Of a stretch of DNA of 64,000 nt, positions 1 to 12,800 are shown one piece after another. Position 1 is the stretch's first letter. Every line of letters begins with the position of its first letter. The notes beneath the pieces were generated by a model, which saw only the letters and a list, made by a program, of their open reading frames with translations, did not search any database and was not told the DNA's origin. This stretch comes from Sisyra terminalis (lineage: Eukaryota > Arthropoda > Insecta > Neuroptera > Sisyridae), in NCBI GenBank assembly GCA_958496175.1, contig OY292277.1, positions 53,269,050 through 53,333,049 of the forward strand, written 5' to 3'. The translations under genes and the position numbers were made by a program.

Positions 1-1400
1 GTAGAAGTCAGTCGCCTGCGCTCCTTCTTCTTCTTCTCTATTACGGCGCCATCTCCTTCTCCTCGTAGCGTTTTCAAACACCAAAAAAAAAAAAAAAAAT
101 CATCCATTTTTATCATTGAAAAATTCGTGTTAAGTTCGTCTGTTATATATATATGTGTCATTTTTTTTTGGGTCCGATTTGTTCTCTGGCTCGGCCTCGA
201 TCATTATTCCCACTTTTTCTTATATAAATATATATTTATTAATTAATTAAAATAATTCTTATTTTAACTATTTTATTGTATGTTTATTGTTTTCTTTTTC
301 ATAACTTATGTTTTTTTTTTTAAGTGTTTTGTTAAGATTAGTTAAGTCTTGGCTGCCTGAATGTATGCGTATTATTGCGTTTATTTTAAACTGGAAAAAA
401 TGTTTATGAATATATTTATAAATTTCACACTTAACACACAATAATATTGCAGTTCAGGTGGTTAAATATATATATAAATATTTTTTTTTTAAATATAAAA
501 TTACTACTAAAATCAACACACCAAACACACGCTACTCGAGGTGTACGTAACCAAATGTTATGTTATATTAAAAAAAAAAAAATTGTGCAAAGGTGCTGCC
601 TCCACAGCCAAATTAATCTAATTATTACATCTCTATAATATCTACATTATAGTACGTTAGCCGTGGGTGTGTGTTAAAAAAAAAAATGCACTATCCTAAG
701 GCCATCTAGCCTCTCGTTAATTGGGCAGTCGGCCACACCTAGCTGCTCTTTACTAAAAGACATCTTTAAATAAATGTTTCATTTTTAGGTCATATAACGT
801 GTTGTTGCCTTCCACCACCTTCCCTCTTCTTATTCTCTCATATTTTAATTATTATTTTTTATCACTATGGGGTTTTGTTTTTTCATGACAGTATTTCGGT
901 TACTTAATTTTTATTATTGAAATATTTTCCTTTTTTCTTTCTATTCTAGTTGTAATGTTTAATTGATATTTTTTACCAAAAAAAAAAAAAGAATTTTGTC
1001 AGCTAAATTCAACGTAAAATATCTTCTAATTGTTAATACAAAAAAAAAAAGTATAAAAAAAATCCATATCTTAGTGGTAAATTAATGTTTGAAAAATCAG
1101 TGTTTCAGTAAAAAATATAAAATGACATTAAATGAATAAATTTTATTATACAAAGTGATAGATTTTCTTTTTAAATTTTTTTATTTTATCATTTTCTTTT
1201 TGGTTATCATTCATCGACTTCTAAGTGTAAAAGTTTCACCAGAAAAAAAAGCAATCATTGCAATTATAAAAGTTTTGTTTTAACTAACTGTATGTGTATT
1301 TGAGCTTTGAAAGCTTTCATCATCTCTTTAATAATCAGTGTTTAAGATAGGCAACCGTCAAAGCACGTCATACTTACTTTAGAAATCAAGTACGTCAAGT
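1..1400. other. AT-rich intergenic DNA, no gene seen
   Basis: The first ~70 bases are GC-richer and carry a CTT microsatellite. They could be a transcript leader or promoter of a gene outside the window, but no splice site or reading frame supports that. The rest is homopolymer-rich AT sequence; the short reading frame at 447-638 is low-complexity and is not called. Confidence 0.5.
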
Positions 1401-1544
1401 TTAATCTTAATAAACCACTTGTTAATGAAAAATTCGAAACTGTTGTTGCTTATTAAAGTTTATTTTATAGTTTCAAAAAAGGGAAAATTTAATATTTTTT
1501 CTGTTGACAAACAAATATTGTTTTCTACTTTCAGAACGAAAATG

Positions 1545-3655
1545 TTTCAATTTTTGGAATGGGATTTGGGGGTGGATTATTTACTGCGATGGGTTTTATT
1601 TCTTGGACAAATTTGCAGGGGATATGTACATGAAAATATTTATTTGAAGGAATACTTTTATTTAACCATTGGGTTAGACAAGGTAGACGTATTTAACCGG
1701 TTGGTTGTAGAGATTTCAGATTTGAGGTTTTGTTTTTGAAAGCTGAAAATAAAAAAAAATAACAGAATCTTATACCATGAAGTGATTATTACTTGATTGA
1801 AATTTATAATGAAAATTTTAAAGGCAGTGGTTCTTAATTTCGGTTCAATCGAATTCCTGGAGTTCGATGGGTTTTTGATAGTTCATTTTTTTTAAATTTA
1901 TTTATTTTACTTCCAGTAGGCATTCTACAGAAATGCAAATTATCTGTACATAGAACTGGAATATTACAATTGCATATATTTAAATCAGTTTAACAAAATT
2001 AAATATATTAATTAACAAAAATAATTGTACAGTTATATTTTTTTCCAATTCAGAAGAGTTCGTTGAATTCAACAAGTTTAAGAACCACTGCCTTAGAAGT
2101 TTAGTACGGGGTGAGGGGGTAGTAAATATTCAAGGAATCCTCTGTAAAGCTGTAATTAGTAACCAGGGGTTTTAAATCTTACTTTTGAAATCCAGGTTTA
2201 CCATTAGTTTATTCACCTACAGAAGACTTGGTCAAAATGTAAATCTCTCGGAAAATTTGGTACCAAATTTTCGTTTTTCGCTAAATATTAAAAAATGGGC
2301 CTTAATATTAAAATCCCTAAAGATACTTATAGTATAACAGTAAATGAATCTTTTTTTGGGTATTAAGTATTGGGATTTGGGGGTGGATTATTTACTGGGT
2401 TGGGTTTTATTCCTTGGACAAATTTGCAGGGGAAATGTACATGAAAATATTTATTTGAAGGAATACTTTTATCTAGCCATTGGGTTAGAGAAGGTAGACG
2501 AATATAACCGGGTTTTTGAGGAAATTTCAACTTGGGGAAGTACTTTTAACAGACTTATACCATGAAGTGATTAATACTTGATTGAAATTTATAATGAAAA
2601 CTTTTAAAACAGTGGTTCTTAATCTGGATTCAATCGAATCCCAGGGGTCGATGATAGTTTCGTTCATTTTGTTCACCTATATTTTATTTTTCCAATTCAG
2701 AAGAGTTCGGTGAATTCTACAAACTTAAGAACCACTGCTTTAGAAGTTTAGCACGGGGTGAGGGGGTAGTAAAGCTGCAATTAGTAACCAGGGGTTTTAA
2801 ATTTTACTTTTCAAATCCAGATTTGTCATTAAAATATTCACCTATAGTGGACTTAACCAAAATGTAAATCTTTTTGAAAATTTGGTACCAAATTTTCTTG
2901 TCACAAAATATTAAAAAATGGGCCTCAATATTAAAATCCCCAAAAATATTTATAGTATAACAGTAAATGAATCTTTTTTTGGGTATTAAATATTGGGATT
3001 TGGGGGTGGATCATTTGCTGCATTAGGTTTTATTCCTTGTGGAAAATTTGGGCAAATTTTCAGCGGAAATGTGCGTAAAAATATTTATTTGAAGGAATAT
3101 TTTTATCTAATCATTGGGTTAGAGAAGGTAACTAAACTAATAACGTATATAACCGGATTTTTGAGGAAATTTCAACTTGGGGAAGTACTTTTAACAGATT
3201 TATACCATGAAATGATTAATACTTGATTGAAATTTATAAGGAAAACTTTTAAAGCAGTGGTTCTTAATGTGGGTTCAAACGAATCCCAGGGGTCGATGAG
3301 TTCTTGATAGTTTTTCATTTTGTATGCCTTTAGTTTATGTTTCCAATTCAGAAGAGTTCGATGAATTCTACAAACTTAAGAACCACTGCTTTAGAAGTTT
3401 AGTACGGGGTGAGGGGGTAGTAAATCTTCAAGGAATCCTCTGTAAAGCTGTAATTAGTAACCAAGGGTTTTAAATCTTATTTTTGAAATCCAGGTTTGTC
3501 ATTAGTTTATTTACCTATAGTGAACTTAACCAAAATGTAAATCTCTTTGAAAATTTGGTACCAAATTTTTTATTGTCGCTAAATATTAAAAAATGGACCT
3601 CAGTATTAAAATCCCTAAAGATTCCTATAGTATAACAGTAAATGATTTTTTTTTT
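1545..3655. repeat. Three-copy tandem repeat, unit ~620-810 bp
   Basis: The phrase GGGATTTGGGGGTGGAT begins copies near 1560, 2374 and 2994, and the downstream phrase GGGGTGAGGGGGTAGTAAA recurs in each. The short reading frames at 1419-1739, 2344-2565 and 2993-3226 are the same repeated segment and not separate genes. The first copy carries about 190 bp extra around 1870-2060. Confidence 0.85.
3237..3400. repeat. Inverted-repeat insert with hAT-like ends inside each tandem copy
   Basis: Within each tandem copy a segment is bounded by CAGTGGTTCTTAA and its complement TTAAGAACCACTG (about 1826-2090, 2612-2740 and 3257-3387). Ends of the form CAGTGGTT are typical of hAT-type MITEs. Flanking CTTTTAAAG and CTTTAGAAG look like an imperfect target duplication. 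Because the insert is in all three copies, it probably preceded the tandem amplification. Confidence 0.5.
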
Positions 3656-3694
3656 GGGTATTAAATATTTGATATTTTTATTTAATCTTCGTAC

Positions 3695-3721
3695 ATTTCG
3701 CTACTTTCGTAGCTTCATCAG
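3695..3721 (-). ncRNA. Hammerhead-core-like hairpin motif
   Basis: On the minus strand the order is CTGATGA, one extra A, a perfect 5-bp stem (GCTAC/GTAGC) closed by a GAAA tetraloop, then GAAA. This is the CUGANGA / stem II / GAAA layout of a hammerhead core. Stems I and III and a cleavage site are not evident, so this is a motif call and not a claim of activity. Confidence 0.4.
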
Positions 3722-3987
3722 GTACTACAATATACAGTAGGTTAATTATATAATAATTTCTATGATTATTTGTGTATTTTTTTTATAATTAAAAAAAGAT
3801 TCATTTACTATTATATTATACAAACTATGGATAAGAACGTGAATAGTAATTTTATTACATATCTTTATCAATGGTCCCCCAACTTTAGTTTGGAGTACCC
3901 TGTAGAGTAGACCTGTCCAACATATGGTCCCCAAACTTATTAAAGAATAAACGATCTATGTATAATTATTGCTATTGGACATTTTCT

Positions 3988-4145
3988 TTGGGCCGAGTGG
4001 TTAAGATGACCACTCTAAAACCGGTTAGTGTTGGGTTTGATCCATAAATCGATTAAATTTTCATTATTTTCTCGATTACGGATTTTGATTAACCCTAGAG
4101 TACAAATCTTATAAAAACATCTTAAATCTGGGCCTCCATAAAATC
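3988..4145 (+). mobile_element. tRNA-derived SINE copy
   Basis: The left part GGCCGAGTGGTTAAG resembles the start and A box of tRNA-Ser/Leu. GGGTTTGATCC, about 30 bp downstream, resembles a B box. It is followed by a body (TTTTCTCGATTACGGA, AACCCTAGAGT) shared with copies near 9520, 10490 and 47990, and it cannot fold as an intact tRNA. Confidence 0.65.
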
Positions 4146-4717
4146 ATATTGGATAGCCCTGCATATGATCATCGCCGATGGTACTCAAGTAATACGATAA
4201 AAGCGTATTTAATCCCAAAAAATCATAGCACTAGTTCCTCCTTTCCCACCCCTTAATCATAATTATTTTGAGTCCAAACTATTGGGGATTCCAAAGAGGT
4301 CAAAGGATAACGTGTAATGCCACCAAAAGAATAAAAAACTTAATGAAATTATTGGAGGAAGAGTAGTAATTATACTTCAAATATAATTCCTTTTAAGTGT
4401 ACATTAAGCTGATGAAACTTTTTTACGTTTTAAATTCATGAGGATTGAAAAATTTTCAAGTTTCACAAAACTTGTCTATTGGTAGTAAATATGTTAGGGG
4501 AAGATGGTAGTTATGGCCCAAAAAGAATTCCTTTAAATACATAATCTTACAAAGCTTTTTGTATGCTTTTAACTCATGAGGGTTAAGAAATTTTCAAGTA
4601 CCACTTTTGCCTCCCCCTTTCTTCAATCTTTTCTTAATCATCTTAAATTTCACAATACTTTTCTATGGCAATTGGTAGTATATATTTTACTACCCAAGTG
4701 ATTAACTTTTATCTAAA
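4146..4717. other. Intergenic, nothing recognised
   Basis: AT-rich sequence with two loosely similar stretches around 4370-4480 and 4500-4600 (both with CTTTTTxxxTTTTAAxTCATGAGG). No coding signal. Confidence 0.4.
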
Positions 4718-5935
4718 ATAGGGGTGGAAGTTTCTTCAAAGCTCTGCTCCTATTTTAATATACCAAATTTCCTGTGGGACCCACTTTAAAATTATTATTA
4801 AAGATTCCACCTTAAAACAGTTGGGAACTGTTTCAGTCCCAATTCTTAATAGAGGGCCCTCCATTAAAGACCTACACCATAAGAACTTCTCATGGGAACA
4901 GATTTTCAAAAATTTTGTTTTTTGGAAAACAAGGATTGCTCGGGAAAGGGGGGCAAAATTTTCATTTTTTTTTAAATTGCCATTAAAGCCCTCAAAAATC
5001 ACTGTTGTACCTATATGGAAACATTTTTGGAAATCCCAAGTTTAAAAAAGAGGGGAGCTAGAAAAAAAAAATTTTTTTTTGGTGAAAATCTGGAAGTTGT
5101 CTTGTTTTTATTTTTTAGGGGTGGAAGTTTCTTCAAAGCTCTGCTCCTATTTTTAATTAAAATACCAAATTTCCCGTAGTACCTACTTTCGACTTGTATT
5201 ATTTTTAAAAAAATATGTACCTCCCCCCCATTTTAAAATTATCACTAAAGATTCTACCAAAAAACAGTTGGGAACTGTTTTAGTCCCAAATTCTACATAA
5301 AGGACCCTCCATTAAAGACCTGCACCATAAGAACTTCTTATGAGAACAAATTTTCAAAAATTTTGATTTTTTGAAAAAACAAGGGTTGCTCAGAAAAGGG
5401 GGGCAAAATTTTCATTTTTTTTTTAAATTGCCATTGAAGCCCTCAAAAATCACTGTTGTACCCTAAATGGAAACATTTTTGGAAGTCCCAAGTTTAAAAA
5501 AGGGGGGAGCTAGAAAAAAAAAAAACTTTTGTTTGGTGAAAATTTGAAAGTTGTCTTGTTTTTATTTTTAGGGGTGGAAGTTTCTTCAAAGCTCTGCTCC
5601 TATTTGTAATTAAAATACCAAATTTCCCGTGGTACCTACTTCAATAAAATATGTACCTCCCCCCCATCTTAAAATTATTACTAAAGATTGTACCTGAAAA
5701 CAATTGAAAAGTGTTCTAGGACCCTCCATTAAAGACCTACACCATAAGAACTTCTTATGGGAACAGATTTTTAAAAATTTTGAATTTTTGGAAAAACAAG
5801 GATCGCTCGGAAAGGGGGGCAAAGTTTTCCTCTGTTTAAATTGCCAATGAAGTCCTCAAAAATCACAGTTGTACCTATTTGGAAACATTTTTGGAAGAAA
5901 AATTTTTTTTTTTTTGGTGAAATTCTATCTAGAAG
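4718..5935. repeat. Three-copy tandem repeat, unit ~400-455 bp
   Basis: AGGGGTGGAAGTTTCTTC recurs near 4721, 5117 and 5571. Each copy continues with matching text (CCCTCCATTAAAGACCT, CAAAAATCACxGTTGTACC). The overlapping short reading frames on both strands (4736-5002, 4821-5045, 5610-5822) repeat with the unit and are not genes. Confidence 0.85.
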
Positions 5936-6700
5936 TTGCCGTCTTTTTATTTTTGCTCTCTTTTTTTTTCTTAGTTGGAAATACACATGGGGTTGTTCTC
6001 TTTCAGCTTCGCCACGAAAACACACTAAAAATCGTGTAAAATCACAGCAATACATTTATATTTATTGTCAAGATAATAGATAATTGAAAAGATTTATGTA
6101 AAAAAAAAAAAAAAACAATTAAAGTCAATTAATAAATGTTCAGTATTTTTTTCGGTATTTGTATTGTATGTGTATGGAAAATCCTAGTCGGTCAAATGAT
6201 TGGCTGGTCCTGTTATGCTTTTTTGTTTTTTTTTTGTTTTTTCGGGGTGGTTGTTTTATTCGCGAAAATCTTCTGTTTTTTTTTGTTTTGTCGTTTGTTT
6301 TACACGCATGGCAAACGGTATGTGCAAATGGTATGTGCGCTGCGCATTTCAACGCCGCCTGGACTTGAACGGGAAAATTCGGCGGCCACGACATGGGAAA
6401 AGCGTACTGAAGAGGCGATTCATGCTGGCGGCAATATTTATTTGGTTGCCGTTGTTGCAGTAATGCGCATCTGCGCTATCAATTCATTTTCATTTAGCTA
6501 TCAACAGTCGGCGTAGTAGACGTCGTAGTAGTAATCTATAGTCATCTATCTATCTATCTATCTCTACTTGAGCTTTGAAAATTTCTCGTGTTTACATTTA
6601 TTTATATCACTTGAATATGAAGTGCCATGGTTGAGTCATTCCGTAGGACAGCCAGTGGAGAATCTGCAATAATTGGTCGTTATAGTGTGGCACCAGCAGT
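5936..6700 (+). promoter_or_regulatory. Probable promoter/5' leader region of the 6701 gene
   Basis: Local GC rises around 6300-6480 and 6620-6820, just upstream of the first coding exon. A (TCTA)n microsatellite lies at about 6541-6563, and GTAGTAGACGTCGTAGTAG precedes it. An in-frame TAG at 6683-6685 shows translation cannot start upstream of 6701 in that frame. No clear TATA/initiator pair could be chosen. Confidence 0.35.
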
Positions 6701-6827
6701 ATGTCGGAGAAAGGCCGTTTCGGGCGCGTTAGTCCTGCCAGCCGTAAATCGCCGCAATACGGCTACATCCCGTGCCCGCGCTCCGAAGAAGTGGGCTCCG
6801 ACATCCTAGCACTCTTCCAACAAAAAG
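6701..6827 (+). CDS. First coding exon (promoter 1) of the unrecognised gene
   Basis: The ATG at 6701 follows an in-frame stop at 6683. The exon encodes 42 residues starting MSEKGRFGRVSPASRKSP, basic and serine-rich, and ends at the good donor AAG|GTGAGC in phase 1. The alternative frame across this exon (6627-6809) has no splice partner and is a shadow. Confidence 0.75.
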
Positions 6828-9800
6828 GTGAGCTTTTCAAGTGCAACAATTAAACCAAAACTAACTTCACTGCGCACGCACCTCAACTTTCAACCGTCTT
6901 TTTTTTCCGTTTCAAAATTCAAAGGTCATACTATCAATCATTGTTTGTGTATGATGAATTAAATTACCAATTTAATCTTTGTCATTCCAAGCACTTATAT
7001 TGATTTTATCATTAGCAAAAGATTAACTATAATTTTTTACCATAAAAATTATGTTTTCCACCAAGAATACATATTCATTTTAATGATAACAACTAAGCAA
7101 AAAATGTCCCCATCATTATACTTTTACGGCGCCCCATAAAGTATAATGAGATTTGATTTATTTAAACATTCATTAAATTTTTTTTGTGGATGATTACTAA
7201 ACGAAAAATTAATTTCCAAGTCCGTTTTCACGAAATTAACGCATAAGTCTGTACAGAATGTATTTGTATAATCGAAGCGCTTCTAAATTTAATAAATACG
7301 TAGGTTTCAAGCGGCTTTGATATATCAATAGATTAAACATTTTATAAAATTTGGCATCGACTAAGACATTGCATCGTTTGCATCGGGGGTTAATTTAAAT
7401 AATTTTTTTTACGATTGTGCAGTGGTGGAAATGATGCACTTTTTTTAACTGTCCCAATGACAATGTGACAAATATTGTTGTTTCAATTATATGGGGGTGG
7501 TTCAATGTAAATTGTCACACGTGTCGGGAGGGTGGTTTTTTAAAGAAAGCCCCTGCACTGCGGTATCACTGCGACCAAAACCACACTCAAACTGGTCACG
7601 GCCAAAGTGGCTTTAAAGCCATATCAATTCAAGTGAATTGACTTTTCCGTGAAATGATTTCAATTTGGGAAATTATTTCCCCTAATCATTTTTTAACTAC
7701 CTACTTGAAATAAATTGTCATATAAAAATTGATTTGAAGTTTCCTTTGTTAAAAAAAAAGACGGAAATCTCGATTATATTTCATACAAAATAAATATATC
7801 AAGGAAGACCCTAATTGTTTTTGTTATCTTGAAATTTTAAACCATTGTTGCTGGTAGTTATGAGATTTAAATTTATTCGAAAACTGGTCTTGACAAATTC
7901 TAGTAGAATTGAGTAACAATGACCAACAATTTCCTGTAGTAGTACTAAAATTTTTCCCATTAACATCATAAGTGAGAAATTTAATAAATTTTATCAAATT
8001 AAAGACAAAAAATAGAAATTTGATATTCTTATTAAATAACTTTGATATCTAAAATTTGAGGATTTAAATTTCAGGAATCATTTTACAAAAGAATTAAAAT
8101 TTTAGTTTAGGGATGAATGATCGAATAAATTTTGTAAATCAGGCAAGATTATGAGTATTTTCGTTGAAATATAAACGAATATAATTACTTTTTGGACTAA
8201 AGAAATAATCAAATTTTTTCCTTAATGTTTAAGTACTTAATCGTCGTACGAAAATTCAAATTATTAAAGAAAATTTTTTATTATTTCTTTAGTCCAAACA
8301 CTCTATGAAAATAACTTATTTAACTAATTAAATGAGTAAATAATTACTAAGAAGTTTCCATTAAAAACGCGAAGCATTTGCCCCCTTGAGGAAGATTAAT
8401 TGAAAAACATAATACTTCACCGTTTCGGAAATCATTTGCCATCTCTTGGTAGTTAGAAAAAAAATTGTAATTATGGAAACATTTTAGCACATTAATAGCT
8501 AAAATAGCTATATTTTGATAGTTAAAGTATAAGGGAATACATAAAAAAGCTACTGATGTCCTAGTAGGGTGATTTTTTTCTTTGGTCCCATCGTGAAATT
8601 TTGTTGGAAATACCAAAAAAAAAATTCCCTGAAAGTTTGAGCCCTTAATATTAATTTTAAGTCCTCGACCAAGACGTGTAAAGATTTCCCATTGAAAATA
8701 CACGGAAATTCTGATTTGTTATTTTTAAATTTCTATATCTCAGCGGCATTTCATGGGATCGCTTTTACCGAAGATGGTTTTTTCTCAGAATTAAACGCTC
8801 TACAAAAGTGCCCATTGCGACAAAGTCGTAACTCACACCGGTGAGGTAGTACGGGCCACTGAACCTGATTTTTCTATAAAATTCGCAAATAACAAGAGCT
8901 ATGGAAAAATTATAAATGAAAAACTTGTAGAGAATTTGATTTCCTACAAAAAAGGCCTTGTAAACCAAATCGCTAAGATTAATATTAAACGAGATATTAA
9001 GCCTTGAATTGTTTTTTCGTGAAATTGTTGCCGATCATTGATTTAAACTTTAAATCAATTCAAGGCTTAATATCTCGTTTAATATGGATCTTAGAGATTT
9101 GGTCTACGAGAACTTTTTTGTAGAAAATCAAATTCTCTACAAGTTTTTTATTTATAATTTTTCCATAGCTCTTGTTATTTACGAGATAAATGCAAAAAAA
9201 AAACGCGAATTTTATGGATAAATCAGGTTCAGTGGCCCGTACTACCTCACCGGTGTGAGTTACGACTTTGTCGCAATGGGCACTTTTGTAGAGCGTTTAA
9301 TTCTGAGAAAAAACCATCTTCGGTAAAAGCGATTCCATGAAGTGCCCATGAATTTCCGTGTATTTTCAATGGGAAATCGTTATACGTCTTGGTCGAGGAC
9401 TTAAAATTAATATTAAGGGCTAAAACTTTTAGGGTTTTTTTTTTGGTATTTCCAACAAAATTTGACGATGGGACAAAAAAAAAGTCAAAAAAAATATCAC
9501 CCTAAATTGTTCTAGTTGGTCCTAGTTATCAAGATAACTACTCCAAAACTGGTAACTGTTGGGTTCGATTTTCGTGTCGAGCAAATTTTCAATATTTCTC
9601 GATTTACGAATCTTATCAACCCTAGAGTGGCTAAAAAGCTTGACCGTTATAAAACAACGGTAAATAATAATTAATTTTAGTGCATATTTTTCTTACTAGG
9701 TGGCATCATCAATAAACGCTGGTTTTGGAGCAGAATCCTATCAAAATTAATTTTTTTGAGTAATTTTACAATTCATACGAGGATTATGTATTGGTACGGC

Positions 9801-12800
9801 GAAAATTAACCAATAAACAATTTACTTGGTAAACTATTTTACATAATTGATGATAATTTCTTCCATATAAAGCATTAGTATTTCAAGATATCCCACAATT
9901 CCCCTTTGGCTAAGACTATATATCAGAAGTGATCCAAAAGTCTATCACTAGGTCAATTTTGGTCGATTGTTCACAATATCTAGGAAGGAATTTACTATAA
10001 ATTTATTCGAAAACTGTTCTTGATAAATTCTAGAACTTATAAATCACAAGAGGTTTGGACTAAAGACTAAAGAAATAATCAATTTTTTTCTTTAATGATT
10101 GAATTTCTTACGACGTTTCGTCGCCTTTTGGGACTTTATCAAAGTACTTAATCGTCGTACAAAAATCAGATCATTTAGAAAATAATTTGATTATTTTTTT
10201 TCCAAAAACTAGGAAAATAACTAGTTTAACTAATTAATTAAGTAAATATTTACGAAGTAGTTTCAATTATGAAACAATTCTTCAGTGTTCCTAACGTGGG
10301 GCATGTGTCCCCTGAGGAAGATTAATTGAAAAACGTAATACTTCACCGTTTAAGGAATCATTTTGCGATTTTTGTTAGTTAATAAAAAAATGGCAATTAT
10401 GGAAACATTTTAACACATTAATAGTTAAAATAACTATCTTTTGATAGCTAAAATATAAGGGAATACATGAAACCCTTCTGATGTCTTAGTTATCACGATG
10501 ACTGGTCCAAAACTGGTAACTGTTGGGTTCGATTTTCGTGTTGAGCAATTTTCAATATTTCTCGATTTACGAATCATTATCAACCCTAGAGTGGCTAAAA
10601 AGCTTGACCGTTATAAAACAACGGTAAATAACAACTAATTTTACTGTATATTTTTCCTACTAGGTGGTATCAACAATTAACGCTGGTTTTGGAGCAGTGT
10701 CCTAACAAAATTAATTTTTTTAAGTAATTTTAAAATTTATACGCGGATTAAGGATTGCGGAAGTTAATCAATAAACAATTTAATAGGTATAATATTTTAC
10801 TTAGTTATTGATAGTTTTTTCAAGTAGAACAGTATTATTTCAAATATTTCCACAATTATTTTCTAGCTAATGTTATACATCAGGAATGGCCAACAAGTCG
10901 ATCACTAGGTCAATTTTGGTCGATTGTTCGCAATGTCTGGCATGGAATTCCGTGGATCATGAACTTTGAAGCAATTATAGAAGACTTAACTTTCTAGCAA
11001 ATAGCTAAATACATTCCTAAATCGCATTTTTCTTGCATGATAAATTTTTCTGATCTTTTGGATAAAAACGTTAACTTTTTATAATAAATGTGAACTTTTA
11101 TAATAACTTTTGCATATTTACGAATAAATAGTACATCATTGCAGTTGGTAAAAGACTAAATTGCATTATAAGTTAATCGAAAATTTTAAGTACCGCATGT
11201 ACGAAATACTTCTATCAAGTGTTAGATCTGGAAATTTATTTTCTTTATGAACCTATCCTGTTAAAAGAGGCATTTAAAATCATTTTGAAATCGTTACATT
11301 TAAAATAAATTTAACGACTTCTAATGGGATTTTTGAATATTAAAAATGCATATTTTAAAATGGGATTATAGTGAATTACAGTGCATAAACATAGTAAATT
11401 TTTCGCACCTTTAGATTACGGCAATCATAACAAGTCCATCAAGACTCACTTTTAAGATAAAAAGATTTTATATTAGCCATCCCTGGTATATATAATCCTT
11501 TGTAACTACCAATGCATATAAATAGGAAGATATATACTACAGAAGATATCTATACTATACAGTATAGATACCTACTATCGAAAAAAATCCAATCTCTATA
11601 TTTCACCCTAAATTCAATTACATCTACGACGTTGTACTCAAGTATCAAAACATTTTTCTTAAAGTGGGGCCTACGCCCCACATGATGGGCACTTTGAAAA
11701 TTAATTATAGTTCTAAGGGTCTATACTAAAATTTCAACAATCAATAGATTTTCAATCGTTGCACTACGATTAACAAATCCGAATCAAAAGCTTTCATAAA
11801 AAAGAATTGGAAATCAAAGCTATCGTGAGGCCATTTTAATTTGAAAAATTTAAACAAACACGCGGGAAAATGATTTTTCCGATTGAAATTAATTCATCTA
11901 ATTCATCATTAATCACTTTCGGAGGCCAAAGGAAAAAGATCATTTATTGATATCCCTAACTATCACTTGCAAAATGAGTAATATTTTATCTTCTTCTTCT
12001 TCTTCTTCATTGTACTGAGTACCTCTCTTAAGAATTTCTATAAAATTTTTTATTTCAACCATAAAACTTTTTACCTACGATATTTTCAATGGAGCCAATA
12101 AAGTTTAAGCTTTAAAAGTTCTTGAATTAAACAATGAATACATTATTACGAAATATTATCCAAATTAACATTGCCAAAATCGTACAAAAATTCTATATCA
12201 ATATCAATTATTGCATTAATAACTTATTCGAAATTTCCCTTATCAAATAAATTCTTAAAATTTAAAGGAACTACAATTTTGTTACGAAATATTTCCTCAA
12301 TGAAATCCATAATGTCTCAACCAAAAACACTAAACGATTTTAATATATATTGAATACATTATGGATACAAAGTATTTTGTATAAAATAATTATATTATCA
12401 AGAAAAATATTACCAATTTATTGGTAATACTAAAAGTCAAAATAAACCGCCAAGTTCCCGCCATTTTGATAGTTACATGGTTTTGAGTCATTGCGCATGT
12501 TTTCGGTCAAAGCTCTACTGTCAAGTAATTATTAAGACTTATCAGCTTTTCCGGGGTTTTTCCTTAATTAAATTTGATATTTTTGAATAAAAACCATTGC
12601 AAAGTGTAGTTTCAATGTTTAGTTATCAGTAAATTACATTTTTTCGGTTCCCATAAGTAAGAAGATTGCATATTTTTACAATAAATCCAAGCCGTTTTTT
12701 AACTCAATGGATTAAAGCTCAGCTGTTGGAAACTTGGAATAAGTTGGTTTTAATTCAATTAAACTTATGAAAAGTGCGTATATTTGGTAATTTTAAGGTA

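Noticed and set aside
1419..3226. Three related short frames as a tandem gene family
   Set aside because: They are one segment of a non-coding tandem repeat. The frames differ in start and end, and no splice or promoter signal accompanies them.
3988..4060. Functional tRNA-Ser/Leu gene
   Set aside because: A- and B-box-like text is present but no complete cloverleaf or acceptor stem forms, and the same segment occurs as a SINE elsewhere in the window.
6136..6516. Open frame of 126 codons and overlapping frames on both strands
   Set aside because: Its first half is phenylalanine-rich low complexity from T runs, several frames are open at once, and it lies in the probable leader of the 6701 gene.
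8347..8968. Minus-strand frames of 118 and 67 codons that recur at 17909-18402 and in part at 50562
   Set aside because: They are foldback arm sequence. Similar peptides in diverged copies are noted as a sign of shared ancestry, not as evidence of a translated gene.
10108..10143. Full hammerhead ribozyme on the minus strand
   Set aside because: The core reads TTGATAA instead of CTGATGA. The pairing GTCGTA/TACGAC is suggestive, but the motif is too degenerate to call.
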